DNA from: SIAQ01 sp964484265
GTDB lineage: Bacteria; Planctomycetota; Planctomycetia; Gemmatales; Gemmataceae
NCBI GenBank assembly: GCA_964484265.1
Contig: CAZAFH010000003.1
Location: 62,001 to 126,000 of the forward strand
Direction of reading: 5' to 3'
Length of the DNA: 64,000 nt
Shown here: one piece after another, positions 16,947-27,064 of the stretch
Position numbering within the stretch: position 1 is the first letter of the stretch
Layout: every line of letters starts with the position of its first letter
Notes under the pieces: generated by a model
Told to the model about the DNA's origin: nothing
The model's input: only the letters and a program-made list of their open reading frames with translations
The model's database searches: none
Made by a program: the position numbers and the translations under genes

Positions 16947-19900
16947 TCAGAACGGATGCTGGATGCCGAACCAATATTGGACGGGACGGTTGGCGTTGAC
17001 GGTCTTGGCGACGTCGAAACGGATCATGGTGCGCTCGATGAAGCCGAGCCAAACGACGTCGACACGCAAGCCCGCGCCGACCGCATGCGCGGTATCGCCG
17101 AGTTGTTTGCCAAACAGGTAAGCGTTGCCTGCGTCATAAAACGGAGCGAGGTATACGTTTCGCACGCCGGCGGTGTGGTCGAGGAAATCGGCATGGAGAT
17201 TGGTCATCACGGGCAGCCGCCATTCGACGCTCGCCACCCAGTAGCTGCTGCCCTGCCGATCGGCGAGCGAGAAGCCGCGATAATTGTCGCCGCCGCCCAG
17301 CGAGAAGAACTGCCCGTCATCAGGCAGAGCGATGGCGCCGGCGATGCGATAGGCCCAGCGGGTCTCACCGAGCCAGTTTTGGATGATGCCGTCGCCCAGC
17401 CAATCTTTGACCTTGTGCATACCCTTGACGGTCGAGAGTTGACCGCGCACCATCTGGAACGTGCGCTGGTTGCCGAATATCGGCAGGCCGTACTGATACG
17501 TCACATCGGTCGCGAAACCGCCCTCGGCATCCCAGTAGGGCGTTAGCAGGTTTTTGTGATAATGCACACCCAGCGCCGGCCGATCGTGAAACAGATCGGC
17601 CCCGGGCGAACTCGTCATCGGATCGGGCAGGCTGCGATTCTGCGCCACGCCGAATCCTTCGATGTATTCAAACGGCGGCATGTACAGCGAACTGCCATAC
17701 ATGAGCACATACCGCGCATACAGCGCGCCGCGGCTAGCGGGAATATCTTCGTTGCTCAGCGTCGCCAGCGAGCGCTCCAGAGTCATGCCAAATTGCAGCT
17801 TCGGAAACAACACGTGATCCCAAAATACGTCGGCGCCGGCTACGATATTCCGATCGTTCGAGCGATACGCCAAATACCCCGCAGCCATGACTTCCTGCGT
17901 GCGATACACCCCGACCCGAAAGCCGCCCGTGAGTGCCCGGCTATACCACGGATCCTGATACGACGAGCCGTACAGCCACGGCCCTGCGATGACGTTCCAG
18001 CGATCAAACGCGTTGGTCACGTCGAGTTCGTCGAGCTGGGTATACAACGGCGTCAAACGCCAGCGGATGTGGCTCCGCCACTGGTTGTTCGTCGGAACCG
18101 TGTCCAGCAGCATTCGATCGGGATCGACCGTGATCTGTAATGGTTCGCATGGCAGCGTCAGTTCCACTTTCACGCGAGCATTCTTTTTACCTCCCGCAAA
18201 ATCCTGGGTGCATTCGACGGTCACTCGCGGTTCGTCCAGCTGCAATATCGGTGCATCGGGCTGGATCGGCACGCGAAGCTGAAACTCCGTGCCTTCCTTG
18301 AGCCGAATCCCGAGCGTCGTCGGTTCGTTGAATTCGCCTTGCTGCTTCAGGTAAACGATCACGCGCGCCGGCGAATTCGCGGCTCGCCAGCGAGGCAAAC
18401 GCACGACGCCCGCGCGTTCCTCGTTGATCTCGACACGCTCGATCGCCCAGTCGCACATGCCGGAACCGTAGACCCAATGGCGGAAGAAGTCGTCCCACGA
18501 GGTTCCAGTAAACGCTTCCAGTTCGCGCTGAAAGTCAGCGACACGCAGAATGCGGAACTGGTATTTGGCATACACGCCGCGCATGAAATCGAGGAAGGCG
18601 GCTTCGCCCATACGTTCCTCGATCATGCCAACAACCTTGCTGCCGCGATCGTAGGTGGACGCCGTGAGATTGACGAGATGCTGGTACTTCGGCAGGTCCT
18701 GCACCGTGGCATGCCGTTCACCGCGCGCGTAGACGCCGAGCATGCTGTAGTTGCGCAGGTCGTCGCGGTGGATGTTGGGCATCCAGCGCAGCCCCATCGG
18801 GTAGTCGAGAATTTTGTTATTTCGGCCCAGAGTGCGGTCGGCGAGGCGGTGGCTGAAATACGTCGCGAGTCCTTCGTCCATCCACGTCTCGGCATAGCCA
18901 TGGGTGCCGACGACATTGTACCACCACTGATGGCAAAGCTCATGCTGCAAGAGGTAAGCGGGATAGCCCTTGGCGATGTGCGGCATGTTGAAGATGCGTT
19001 CGTCGATGAGCACCATCGCGCCGCACTCGTTGCCTACCCAGCCGATATGCGATTCCGTGATCGTGAATTTTGAGTAGGGATATTTTCCGAACCACTGATT
19101 GTAGATCGGTATCGCCTGTTTCGCCGCGGCAACGAGGTTCCTGGCGTGGAACGAATGCTCCGGCAGACCGACGCAGCGGATCTGCACGCCATCGATTTCG
19201 TCGGTCCATTCTCGAAAGCGAGCGCTCGAGGCGAGCGAAAAATCTCGCACGCAGATCGTTTCGTATTCGATTTCCTTCCAGCCGTCGCCCGTATCGGTTT
19301 CCGAATGCACGACGCCCGATGCCGCCACGACCTGATCGCATGGCACGCGAACCTTGGCGCGGTAAACCCCCGCCTCGTTGTGAAACGGCTGATGCCAGGA
19401 GATGAATGGCGTCGGTTCCCAGCCGTCCGGTCCATAGACCGCCAACACCGGCAGCCACTGCGCAAGTGTCGTGATGCCCTCCCATCGGCCCCAGCGTCCC
19501 TTCCGCTCGGGAATCCGAAACGTGAACTGAAGCTCGACGGTCGCCGTCTCTCCAAAGACCACGGGTTTCGCAAGCGGCACGCGCAATGCCGTCGCGTTGT
19601 CGGGCGCGAATGCGAATTCCGCGTCCTCGGACTTGCCGTCGATGATTCGACGCACGCTCGTCACTTCCATCGGCGGTCCGTCGAGCGGCAACGCCTCGCG
19701 CGGCGCGAGCCGAAGTATCTCGGCCGTCTTGGCGAGAAATCCGACATCGGCGTCGGGCACGCTGTAGTGGCCATGCGCGTTAAAAATGAGTTCCTGCGTC
19801 GGCCTTCGGGAGGTATTCGTCCAGTGCACGACCTGCTTCACCGTCGCCAGTCGCCTTGGCGCGTCCAGCACGATCGAAACATCATAGCGCGGCAAATCGG

Positions 19901-20147
19901 CGGGCCAAGCCTGTTGAGCGCGCACGTCGGACGCAAACAGCCAAAGCGTCAAACCAAACAGCGCTGCGACGAGTCGAATCACTCGCGCCAGTCGCCAAAT
20001 TCGTAACAAATCAATCAACACGCATAAGCTTCCACTTCTGTGCCCGGCCTTCGTTGAACTTTCGGTGAATCCACACGAATCGCTCAAATCCGGCCGCATC
20101 TCGTACCGAATTGCAGGCAGCGGGTCAACGCCATTGAGGGCGGGCAA
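16947..20147 (-). CDS. M1-type metallopeptidase fused to an outer-membrane beta-barrel (Omp85-like) domain
   Basis: The N-terminal half is an M1 aminopeptidase: zinc motif HELCHQWW with His402, Glu403, His406, and Glu425 in MDEGLATYF after the expected 18 residues. GNECGAM occupies the exopeptidase-loop position. From about residue 720 the sequence is barrel-like and ends in the pattern of bacterial surface antigen/Omp85 strands (FFSLGGGDNYRGF, VYLAPFYDAGNAYLFG, terminal Phe in YWFGIQHPF). A signal peptide ends VRA-QQ near residue 78. The true start may therefore be a downstream GTG or TTG around 20020, which would shorten the protein by about 40 residues. The peptidase would sit at the outer membrane. 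Confidence 0.85.
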   Translation of the reverse strand: MPALNGVDPLPAIRYEMRPDLSDSCGFTESSTKAGHRSGSLCVLIDLLRIWRLARVIRLVAALFGLTLWLFASDVRAQQAWPADLPRYDVSIVLDAPRRLATVKQVVHWTNTSRRPTQELIFNAHGHYSVPDADVGFLAKTAEILRLAPREALPLDGPPMEVTSVRRIIDGKSEDAEFAFAPDNATALRVPLAKPVVFGETATVELQFTFRIPERKGRWGRWEGITTLAQWLPVLAVYGPDGWEPTPFISWHQPFHNEAGVYRAKVRVPCDQVVAASGVVHSETDTGDGWKEIEYETICVRDFSLASSARFREWTDEIDGVQIRCVGLPEHSFHARNLVAAAKQAIPIYNQWFGKYPYSKFTITESHIGWVGNECGAMVLIDERIFNMPHIAKGYPAYLLQHELCHQWWYNVVGTHGYAETWMDEGLATYFSHRLADRTLGRNNKILDYPMGLRWMPNIHRDDLRNYSMLGVYARGERHATVQDLPKYQHLVNLTASTYDRGSKVVGMIEERMGEAAFLDFMRGVYAKYQFRILRVADFQRELEAFTGTSWDDFFRHWVYGSGMCDWAIERVEINEERAGVVRLPRWRAANSPARVIVYLKQQGEFNEPTTLGIRLKEGTEFQLRVPIQPDAPILQLDEPRVTVECTQDFAGGKKNARVKVELTLPCEPLQITVDPDRMLLDTVPTNNQWRSHIRWRLTPLYTQLDELDVTNAFDRWNVIAGPWLYGSSYQDPWYSRALTGGFRVGVYRTQEVMAAGYLAYRSNDRNIVAGADVFWDHVLFPKLQFGMTLERSLATLSNEDIPASRGALYARYVLMYGSSLYMPPFEYIEGFGVAQNRSLPDPMTSSPGADLFHDRPALGVHYHKNLLTPYWDAEGGFATDVTYQYGLPIFGNQRTFQMVRGQLSTVKGMHKVKDWLGDGIIQNWLGETRWAYRIAGAIALPDDGQFFSLGGGDNYRGFSLADRQGSSYWVASVEWRLPVMTNLHADFLDHTAGVRNVYLAPFYDAGNAYLFGKQLGDTAHAVGAGLRVDVVWLGFIERTMIRFDVAKTVNANRPVQYWFGIQHPF

Positions 20148-20538
20148 AAGTTAAAATTTGAAGAAATCGTTAGGCGAGAGAAATTGGGAATCCGCACCAG
20201 TAAACCGCGCAAGTTTGTCGCTTGCCTGCGTTAAAAAAGTTCAACGCGGACGGTTCTTGAGCACGGTCCTGCCAATATGTCAGGTTAATCTGGGCAAGAT
20301 ACGGCAAATTCTGCTCAATTTTGCGGAAAAAAGTGCCAGAAACGCCCGAAGCGTCGTCTATTATGTAGTAGTGGCAATAAATGCAGAAAATTGTGCGTCG
20401 ACATAAAGGACTATTTTCGAATCAGTTACAAAACAAAATTGAATCAGTGCTATTTTAGGCGATTATCCGGCATGTTTGTTGCACTCGTTAGTACGGTTTT
20501 GATTTGGAACTTCAACCAGCGATGAAAGGCGGTGAGCC
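20148..20538. other. Divergent intergenic region, no gene
   Basis: This AT-richer spacer separates the divergent M1 peptidase and DksA-like genes and must hold both promoters. A candidate -35 TTGAAT lies near 20439, but the matching -10 is weak, so I do not call one. An 82-codon frame on the plus strand has no ribosome site or recognisable similarity. Confidence 0.45.
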
Positions 20539-20997
20539 ATGGCCAGAAATGATGCCCTGCTTCGCCTCCAAAATTCACTTTTGGATCGGCGCGAAGAGCT
20601 ATTGAAACGACTCGGCGGTGACATGAGCGAACTCCGAGTCACGGGCGAAACCGGCGATTCCGCCGATCAAGCGTTCGATTCGTGCGGCGAAGAGGTTTCC
20701 TCTCAGGTCGCGCAGATCGAATCCGACGAACTCATGCAAGTCGACCGCGCTCTGAGCCGAATGAAACGCGGCGTGTACGGGTTGTGCGAGATCTGCCAGA
20801 AAAAGATCCCGATCGCGCGTCTCAACGCGCTTCCGTTCAGCACGACCTGCATCCAGTGCAAGCGCGAGATGGAAATTTCGGGCTCGCGCTCGAACAACGT
20901 CGATAGCGATTGGGAGCGCGTGTCCGACACCGAGTCGCGTTTGCGGCAGCCGCGGGAAACCGATATCTCCAAGCTCGAGTGGGATTTCGCGAAGTAA
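20539..20997 (+). CDS. DksA/TraR-family zinc-finger protein
   Basis: An N-terminal coiled-coil helix pair (residues 5-75) is followed by a DksA-type zinc finger C-x2-C-x17-C-x2-C: Cys83, Cys86, Cys104, Cys107 in GLCEICQKKI...TTCIQCK. Family members reach into the RNA polymerase secondary channel and alter initiation, often with ppGpp. The coiled-coil tip here is GDSAD/FDSCGEE rather than the DDAD of E. coli DksA, so it is a DksA-like regulator and not necessarily DksA. A GGCGGTGAG ribosome site precedes the ATG. A hairpin terminator follows. Confidence 0.85.
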   Translation: MARNDALLRLQNSLLDRREELLKRLGGDMSELRVTGETGDSADQAFDSCGEEVSSQVAQIESDELMQVDRALSRMKRGVYGLCEICQKKIPIARLNALPFSTTCIQCKREMEISGSRSNNVDSDWERVSDTESRLRQPRETDISKLEWDFAK

Positions 20998-21042
20998 GGC
21001 GGACTGGGTAAACGGCTCGCATTCTACTATCTCTCGAAGGAT

Positions 21043-21068
21043 AGGCTCGCTGTGAACATGGCGAGCCT
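21043..21068 (+). terminator. Terminator of the DksA-like gene
   Basis: AGGCTCGC (21043-21050) pairs perfectly with GCGAGCCT (21061-21068), followed by TT, 45 bases after the stop codon. The rest of the 340-base gap to the HtrA gene holds the downstream promoter region, and I see no gene there. Confidence 0.7.
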
Positions 21069-21337
21069 TTCGCGTTTGGGGGATGCGAAACTTGAGTCAT
21101 TTTTCAGAATCACGCCATTTTTTTTCAATTCCTCACCCGTCCGCCCTGTAGAATTGCGTGCCGACGAAAACCCATATCCGATCGGCAAGGACAACTGGCC
21201 GGACGCGATCCTTTGACATCGCTGCCGGGCCCTGACCTCGGCGAGATTTCTCGGAGCCGAGCGAATTCTCAATTAACCCAAGCGAACGACAGGGACAAGG
21301 CTGTCGCGTGTTCGTGCAATTGGAGTGGGACCATTCC

Positions 21338-22480
21338 ATGAAGCGAATTTTCGTGCCCTGCGCGGTTGCCGCCGCGCTGCTTTTTTCATTCGGTGTCGTG
21401 ACTCATCTGCCGATGCAGATCGGTTCCAATGTGGTGGCGCAGACCCAGGTGGTCCCGCAAAACCCGAATGCTGGCGATCCGTTGTTGATGCTCAGCGATC
21501 GTTATGAGAGCGTGGCCAAGAAGGTGCTGCCGACCGTGGTCTCGATCGAGGCGATCAAGCCGCCCAAGTTGGTCGGCACGAAAAGCAAGCCGGTCGAAGA
21601 ATCGGGCTCTGGCGTCATCGTGAGAAGTGATGTAAAAACTGGCTACTTCGTCATCACGAACAATCATGTCATCAGCCAGGCGAAGCCCGAGCAGATCACC
21701 GTGCAATTGCAGGATGGACGCGTATTCCGCCCGCTCGCCGTCAATACCGATCCGGAAAGTGATCTCGCGGTATTATCCATCGACAGCCAGCAGGCCCTGC
21801 CGGCGGCTAAACTGGGCAACAGCGACAACGCCCGCGTCGGCAGGCTGGTTCTCGCCATCGGAAGTCCGTTCGGACTTAGCCAGTCGGTCACGCAAGGCAT
21901 CATCAGCGCACGCGATCGCGGGCAGGTGACGCTCGGGAACTCGATTCGCATCAAGGAATTCTTGCAGACCGATGCCGCCATCAACCCAGGCTCCAGCGGC
22001 GGACCTCTCGTTGACATGACGGGCGAGGTCATCGGCATCAACACCGCCATCGCATCGCACAACGGCTCCAACAGCGGCGTCGCATTCAGTATCCCTTCCA
22101 ACCTCGTTCGCAAGGTCATGAATCAGCTTTTGCAACAAGGAACCGTGCAGCGCGGCTACCTCGGCATGCAGCTTGCCCTCGTCTTCGATCCCAACGAAGC
22201 GATGCGGCTCGGCCTCGACCGTGTCCGCGGGGCACTGGTCGAAAAGGTGTTCCCGGGCACTCCCGCCGCGGACGCGGGTCTCGTCACGAGCGACGTGATC
22301 TTGCAAATCGAGAACATTCCCATCCGCAACGAGAACCACCTGATCAATCTCATCAGCGGCTTGACTCCCGGTCAACGCGTCCGCATGCAAGTCTGGCGCA
22401 ACCGCGACAACACCGCCATCACCGCCGTCGTCGGCGACTGGGCGAAAGCCCAGACACGCTTCCGCACCGACGAGCAGTGA
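21338..22480 (+). CDS. HtrA/DegP-type serine protease with PDZ domain
   Basis: ATG 21338 is preferred over the in-frame GTG at 21308: GGAG lies about ten bases upstream and a signal peptide follows directly (MKRIFVPCAVAAALLFSFG). The S1C triad is complete: His110 in ITNNHVIS, Asp142 in ESDLAVLS, Ser220 in NPGSSGGPLV. One C-terminal PDZ domain (residues about 280-370) contains VFPGTPAADAGLVTSDVI. At 380 residues the length is normal for a one-PDZ HtrA. The role is periplasmic protein quality control. It converges with the spermidine-synthase-like gene. Confidence 0.92.
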   Translation: MKRIFVPCAVAAALLFSFGVVTHLPMQIGSNVVAQTQVVPQNPNAGDPLLMLSDRYESVAKKVLPTVVSIEAIKPPKLVGTKSKPVEESGSGVIVRSDVKTGYFVITNNHVISQAKPEQITVQLQDGRVFRPLAVNTDPESDLAVLSIDSQQALPAAKLGNSDNARVGRLVLAIGSPFGLSQSVTQGIISARDRGQVTLGNSIRIKEFLQTDAAINPGSSGGPLVDMTGEVIGINTAIASHNGSNSGVAFSIPSNLVRKVMNQLLQQGTVQRGYLGMQLALVFDPNEAMRLGLDRVRGALVEKVFPGTPAADAGLVTSDVILQIENIPIRNENHLINLISGLTPGQRVRMQVWRNRDNTAITAVVGDWAKAQTRFRTDEQ

Positions 22481-22487
22481 GGCGAGA

Positions 22488-22586
22488 ATTCGGCGAGCGG
22501 GGGGTCGTCAGGCCCCTGATTCTGCGGCCCCATGATACATCAGCCTCAACAGAATCAGGGGGCTGACGGCCCCCGCTCGCCCGAAT
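22488..22586. repeat. 37-base inverted repeat between convergent genes, overlapping a CDS end
   Basis: Arms 22488-22524 and 22550-22586 are near-perfect reverse complements (CGAGCGGGGG, GTCAG, CCCCTGATTCTG), separated by 25 bases. The right arm covers the stop and last residues (GERGPSAP) of the minus-strand gene starting at 25482. It probably acts as a terminator for both genes. The form is that of a dispersed palindromic repeat. Confidence 0.8.
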
Positions 22587-25482
22587 CCTTGCCCTTGTCC
22601 GAAACCATGAAGGCGGCAATCAGTTCCGCGAATCCGAAAATGGCCGAGAAGACGAGAACCAACACCAGCATCGCTACGATCAGGTTCGCCCACCGTTCGT
22701 CATGACGCAAAACCGCCAGCGGACGGAATTGCTCGTCGGACCATTCGTGCTCTCGGCCTGAATGAATTCCTCCGAGTCGATTAGGCAATTCGAGCTGTTC
22801 CAGTTGGCCAGCTTCGAGCCACTTCTTCATGACGTTGGAGTTTCGTGTCAACAACACCCAACTCGACGCTGAAATACCGGGAATTTGCACATCGTTCTCC
22901 GGAATCGCCCTGACCAATTCAAAGACGATGCCGAGTTTCTTGGCGTTTTCGTGAAAGACTTTTTCGATTTCGACGTGCCTATTGGAAACATGAACGCAGA
23001 CGACACCCTCAGGCGCGAGACTGTTGAAGTAATCTTCGATCGCGTCCATCGTTGCCAGGTGGGGCGGGATGGAATCGGAATTGAACACATCGACAAAGAT
23101 GGCGTGGTAGAATCGCTCGCGGCCCGATCTCGCCAGTGAACGTCGGCCATCGCCGGGCACGATCGATGCGATGACGCCACGCTCTTTGGCTTTCTGAAAA
23201 AACGGAAACGTCGGCGGTGAATCTTCCGACATGGCAATGATCGCGGGATTCAGCTCGAACGCATCGACGTGTTGAAATGGATGGGCGTAGGCGAACAATG
23301 TCCCAGCCCCAAGTCCAACAAGGGCATACGGCGGCTCGGACCACGCGCTTGCGAACGCGGCTGCTGGAAACGCCAGGCCGGCCGAGAACGCTGCGTTCGC
23401 GCCGACCAAAGACACGGCCATGCGCGCATCATCGGCAGCATTGTCGGGATGTTCCTTCGTCCAGAATTCCGCGCCGCGATTCCTCTTGATGTTCGCTTTC
23501 ACCCGCGTGAACCAGTGCAATCGCTGCATGATTCGCCCCGCCGGACCGCCGCGATGGTAATAGGTCGTCGGATAGCGTTCCAGGCGTGCGGGGCTGACGA
23601 TCGCGCTGCCCTGAAACACGCTGCCTTGTTGCAGTTGGCGCTCGGTGTACTTCAATGCCCCTTCGGTTCTCTGCCGATCGATCACCTTGTGCAATCCGTA
23701 CCGATTGCGGCCCTGGGCGACCAGCGAATCTTCCGTCTTGCCGAACCGTCCGATCCACGAAAACAGAACAATCCCTGCCAATGCCAAACCAAACCGCAGA
23801 GGTCTTGCGACGAGTACGAGAGCTAACAGTAGCGCGATCAGCAACGGGAAATCCATCAACAGACCGCCGAATAGCTGCAAAGCGCCGCGGCCGAAACCTA
23901 TCGATTCGGGTCGAATGGCATATCGAATGAAAAACAGACCGCTGGCGATGCCCGCCACCATCACCGGCAAACCCAAATCGCACGCCAGCGTGATCCAGCG
24001 TTTCGCGGGCGGCGCCTCCGAAGCTTCCGGTTGCGGTCTGGGCGCCATTACTCTGCCAAGAAGATCATCCAACAATCCGCTCGCCCTCCACGGCACGCGC
24101 AACATTGATCCGACGCTCAGCAAGAACGCGAACTCGAGGTAGCCCCAGCGAAAGGTAAACGGCACGACGAAAAGCTGAAACGCGCCGCCCAGCAGACCGC
24201 CGAGAGCGATCCAGACGTAGTAACGATTCAGCGATTCGATCGCCGGCCGATCGCGCGCCAGCATGTCGAGACATAGCCGCATCGTCCAGTAACAGAGGAC
24301 GACGTTGAAGAGTATGTTCGGCGACCGCAGACCAGGAAACCGAAAGACGTTGGCCTGCACGAACACGACTGCGACGGCAGCGAGCGGTTGCACGACGGTC
24401 AGCCAGCGGGAAGGCGTCAGCAGCGCCGCGACGAAGGCCAGGCCGCATAATGTCGTCAATGCCGGCATTTCCGGCGATCCCCACGGACTTTGGCCTACAA
24501 TCGCGACGCAGAGTAAGCCGAGGATTGCAATCCAGATCAACGCCAGGCCGATGTGCAGCGTGCGAAAGACCACGCGATTCGTGCTCTCGAACGGCGCCAG
24601 CCTCCCAAACGCCTGGCTGAATGCAAGTAGATACAACGCGAAAGGCACCGCCCATAACACCGGCGTCGGCGCGACATCAAGCGTCAGGTAATCGCTGGCG
24701 GCCATCATCACCGCCACGGGCACTGCCGATGCAATTAGCCAATACAACTGGCGAGGCCAGGTCGCGCTGCCGCGCTCGCCGATCATCGGTGTCGTGTGAT
24801 CGGCTGGCTCCATTTCCACGTTTCGAGGTGACAGCCACAAGACGATGGCGACGACCAAGAGCAAGATCGCGACGCCTATCCACGCCAGCCGCCATGCCGA
24901 CCATTGCGCATAAAGCGGCACGTGGGGGTCGATAAGGAGTGGGTGAAGGACCAGAGCCGACAAGCCGCCCAGATTACTCGCCGCGAAAAGGAAATACGGA
25001 TCACTTGCTCGCGGATGATCGAGATGCGCGAACCAGCGAACCAGCAGCGGCCCCGTGGCCGCCACCACCATGAACGGCACGCTGATGGTCGCAATCAGCA
25101 TGGCGAACGTGCTTATCACCGGAAAGCGATCCAGCGTGTTAAGCCGCCTGGCAACATCGCTCAGCCTGGCATCGCCGAGGAAGCCGACATATGCAAAGAG
25201 GATCGCGAAAAAGACAATGAGCAGGTGCAACCACGGACGCCAACGCAGGAACTTCGTCCGATGTGTCAACACCACATATACACACGCAACCAGCCAGGCC
25301 GACTGAAAGAACACCAGGCACGCATTCCACGCCAGCGCATTTCCGCCGAGTTGAGGCAACAGCGTTCGGCCGACCATCGGCTGCATCACCGTCAGAAGAG
25401 CCGCATTCAGAAACAAGGCGAACCCAAACAACAGTGTCAACCAACCGGCGGCGAGTGACGACATGCGAGCCTCGGGATTCAT
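22555..25482 (-). CDS. Fused membrane transporter-like / spermidine-synthase-like protein
   Basis: This 975-residue protein has about 14 hydrophobic segments in residues 12-600, in the pattern of the fused MFS/spermidine synthase family (FLNAALLTVMQPMVGRTLLPQLGG at the start, split here as two motifs). From about residue 715 a SAM-binding Rossmann-type domain has LVGLGAGTLFAYAHP, VDAFELNP, VPGDGRRSLA and FVDVFNSDSIPPHL. One last membrane helix ends the protein. These proteins are widespread but the reaction is unproven, and polyamine-like transfer is inferred only from the fold. The final residues are encoded by a palindromic repeat. An alternative start is the Met at codon 7. Confidence 0.85.
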   Translation of the reverse strand: MNPEARMSSLAAGWLTLLFGFALFLNAALLTVMQPMVGRTLLPQLGGNALAWNACLVFFQSAWLVACVYVVLTHRTKFLRWRPWLHLLIVFFAILFAYVGFLGDARLSDVARRLNTLDRFPVISTFAMLIATISVPFMVVAATGPLLVRWFAHLDHPRASDPYFLFAASNLGGLSALVLHPLLIDPHVPLYAQWSAWRLAWIGVAILLLVVAIVLWLSPRNVEMEPADHTTPMIGERGSATWPRQLYWLIASAVPVAVMMAASDYLTLDVAPTPVLWAVPFALYLLAFSQAFGRLAPFESTNRVVFRTLHIGLALIWIAILGLLCVAIVGQSPWGSPEMPALTTLCGLAFVAALLTPSRWLTVVQPLAAVAVVFVQANVFRFPGLRSPNILFNVVLCYWTMRLCLDMLARDRPAIESLNRYYVWIALGGLLGGAFQLFVVPFTFRWGYLEFAFLLSVGSMLRVPWRASGLLDDLLGRVMAPRPQPEASEAPPAKRWITLACDLGLPVMVAGIASGLFFIRYAIRPESIGFGRGALQLFGGLLMDFPLLIALLLALVLVARPLRFGLALAGIVLFSWIGRFGKTEDSLVAQGRNRYGLHKVIDRQRTEGALKYTERQLQQGSVFQGSAIVSPARLERYPTTYYHRGGPAGRIMQRLHWFTRVKANIKRNRGAEFWTKEHPDNAADDARMAVSLVGANAAFSAGLAFPAAAFASAWSEPPYALVGLGAGTLFAYAHPFQHVDAFELNPAIIAMSEDSPPTFPFFQKAKERGVIASIVPGDGRRSLARSGRERFYHAIFVDVFNSDSIPPHLATMDAIEDYFNSLAPEGVVCVHVSNRHVEIEKVFHENAKKLGIVFELVRAIPENDVQIPGISASSWVLLTRNSNVMKKWLEAGQLEQLELPNRLGGIHSGREHEWSDEQFRPLAVLRHDERWANLIVAMLVLVLVFSAIFGFAELIAAFMVSDKGKDSGERGPSAP

Positions 25483-25593
25483 CGCGGCAGCGTTTTTCCG
25501 TTGTACGATCAGGTTCAGAACATATTATGACACCCAACCGCAGAATCATCCTCTACAGAAAATCCGTCGTCGTCCTCCCGGGGAACCAATCGC

Positions 25594-26991
25594 ATGAAAA
25601 TACTCTCCGCCATCCTCGTCGTTCTCGTTCTACCACTGGCGATTCACGCCAACGAACGCGGGAAACGCACTAAACCCAACATCCTCGTCATCGTCGCCGA
25701 CGATCTCGGCTACGCCGACATCGGCGTTCACGCCGGCAAAGGCGTGCCCACGCCCAACATCGACAAACTCGCCAAGGCAGGCGTTCGCTGCACCAATGGC
25801 TACGTCTCGGCGCCGTATTGCAGTCCCTCCCGCGCCGGCCTGCTCACGGGTCGGTATCAAACCCGATTCGGCCACGAGTTCAACCCGCACGTCGGACTCG
25901 AAGGCAAACTCGGCCTGCCGCTCGATCAGAGAACCATCGCCAACTTGCTGCGCTCCGCGGACTATGCCACGGGCCTCGTCGGGAAATGGCACCTCGGCTT
26001 CAGCAGGGACCATCACCCCCAATCGCGCGGCTTCGACGACTTCTTCGGCTTCCTCGTCGGCGGCCATAACTACACCATGCACAAGAACGCCAAGCCAAAG
26101 TTCGGCAATGCCATGGCGCACAACGTCATCCATCGCGGCCGCGAAATCGTGCAACCCGATGGCTTCGCGACCGAGGTCTTCACCGACGAGGCGATCGGCT
26201 TCATGAAACGCCACCAGGAAAAACCGTGGTTCCTCTACCTCGCCTGCAACGCCGTGCATACTCCTCTCGAGATCGATCCGCGCGTCAAAGACCGCATTCC
26301 CGCTGACGTCAAGGACCCCGCTCGCCGCGGCTACCTGGCGCTGCTCCTCGGACTCGATGACGCCGTCGGCCGACTCTTGACCCATCTCCAACAGACCGGC
26401 GCCGACCGCGACACGCTCATCATCTTCATCAGCGACAACGGCGGCTCCGGCCTGGCGCCGTTTCTCGCCTACAACGCGGGCATCAATTTCCCGCTGCGAG
26501 GCAACAAAGGCCAAACCCTCGAAGGCGGCATCCGCGTGCCGTTCCTCATCGCCTGGCCCGGCCGACTGCCCGCGGGCAAGACCTACGACCACCCCGTCAT
26601 CGCTCTCGACATCCTGCCGACCGCCTGCGCTCTCGCCGGCGCCAAAGCGCCTGCCAACGTGGACGGCGTCAACCTCATGCCTCACCTGCTCGGGGAGAAA
26701 ACCGAGCCGCCACACGACGCGCTATTCTGGCGCTTCGGCCCACAAAAAGCCGTGCGCAAGGGCAACTGGTCGCTCGTCGATCACCGCGACTTCGCCACGA
26801 AAACGAGCAGCGGCTGGGAACTTTACGACCTCGCCAAGGACATCGGGCAAAAGCGCAACGTCGCTGCCGAGAACCCGAAAATCGTCGCCGACCTTTCGCA
26901 AGCCTGGCAGCAGTGGAACAATCAGAACGTAGCGCCGCTCTGGCACGGCAGCCCGACCGAGGATCCGACTGCACCAGCGAAAAAGAAGTAG
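25594..26991 (+). CDS. Secreted arylsulfatase-type sulfatase
   Basis: A signal peptide (residues 1-19) precedes a full sulfatase: NILVIVADDLGYAD (metal aspartates), the formylglycine motif CSPSR with Cys76 in PYCSPSRAGLLTGRY, GKWHLGF and SDNGGSG. Cys76 must be oxidised to formylglycine by an FGE or anSME. The FGE-fold protein at 3963 is unlikely to do so because one catalytic Cys is missing. The protein probably desulfates polysaccharides in the periplasm or outside. Planctomycetes typically carry many such genes, and a second starts at 63218. Confidence 0.92.
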   Translation: MKILSAILVVLVLPLAIHANERGKRTKPNILVIVADDLGYADIGVHAGKGVPTPNIDKLAKAGVRCTNGYVSAPYCSPSRAGLLTGRYQTRFGHEFNPHVGLEGKLGLPLDQRTIANLLRSADYATGLVGKWHLGFSRDHHPQSRGFDDFFGFLVGGHNYTMHKNAKPKFGNAMAHNVIHRGREIVQPDGFATEVFTDEAIGFMKRHQEKPWFLYLACNAVHTPLEIDPRVKDRIPADVKDPARRGYLALLLGLDDAVGRLLTHLQQTGADRDTLIIFISDNGGSGLAPFLAYNAGINFPLRGNKGQTLEGGIRVPFLIAWPGRLPAGKTYDHPVIALDILPTACALAGAKAPANVDGVNLMPHLLGEKTEPPHDALFWRFGPQKAVRKGNWSLVDHRDFATKTSSGWELYDLAKDIGQKRNVAAENPKIVADLSQAWQQWNNQNVAPLWHGSPTEDPTAPAKKK

Positions 26992-27064
26992 CCAGGACCG
27001 GATTTACAAACTGGGAGCGTTTGGTCAGGCGCTGGCACGGTCCGGTGAGCCGCTCGCTCGGTCC

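Noticed and set aside
20158..20406. An 82-codon plus frame upstream of the DksA-like gene
   Set aside because: It has no ribosome site and no recognisable sequence, and it lies where both divergent promoters must be.
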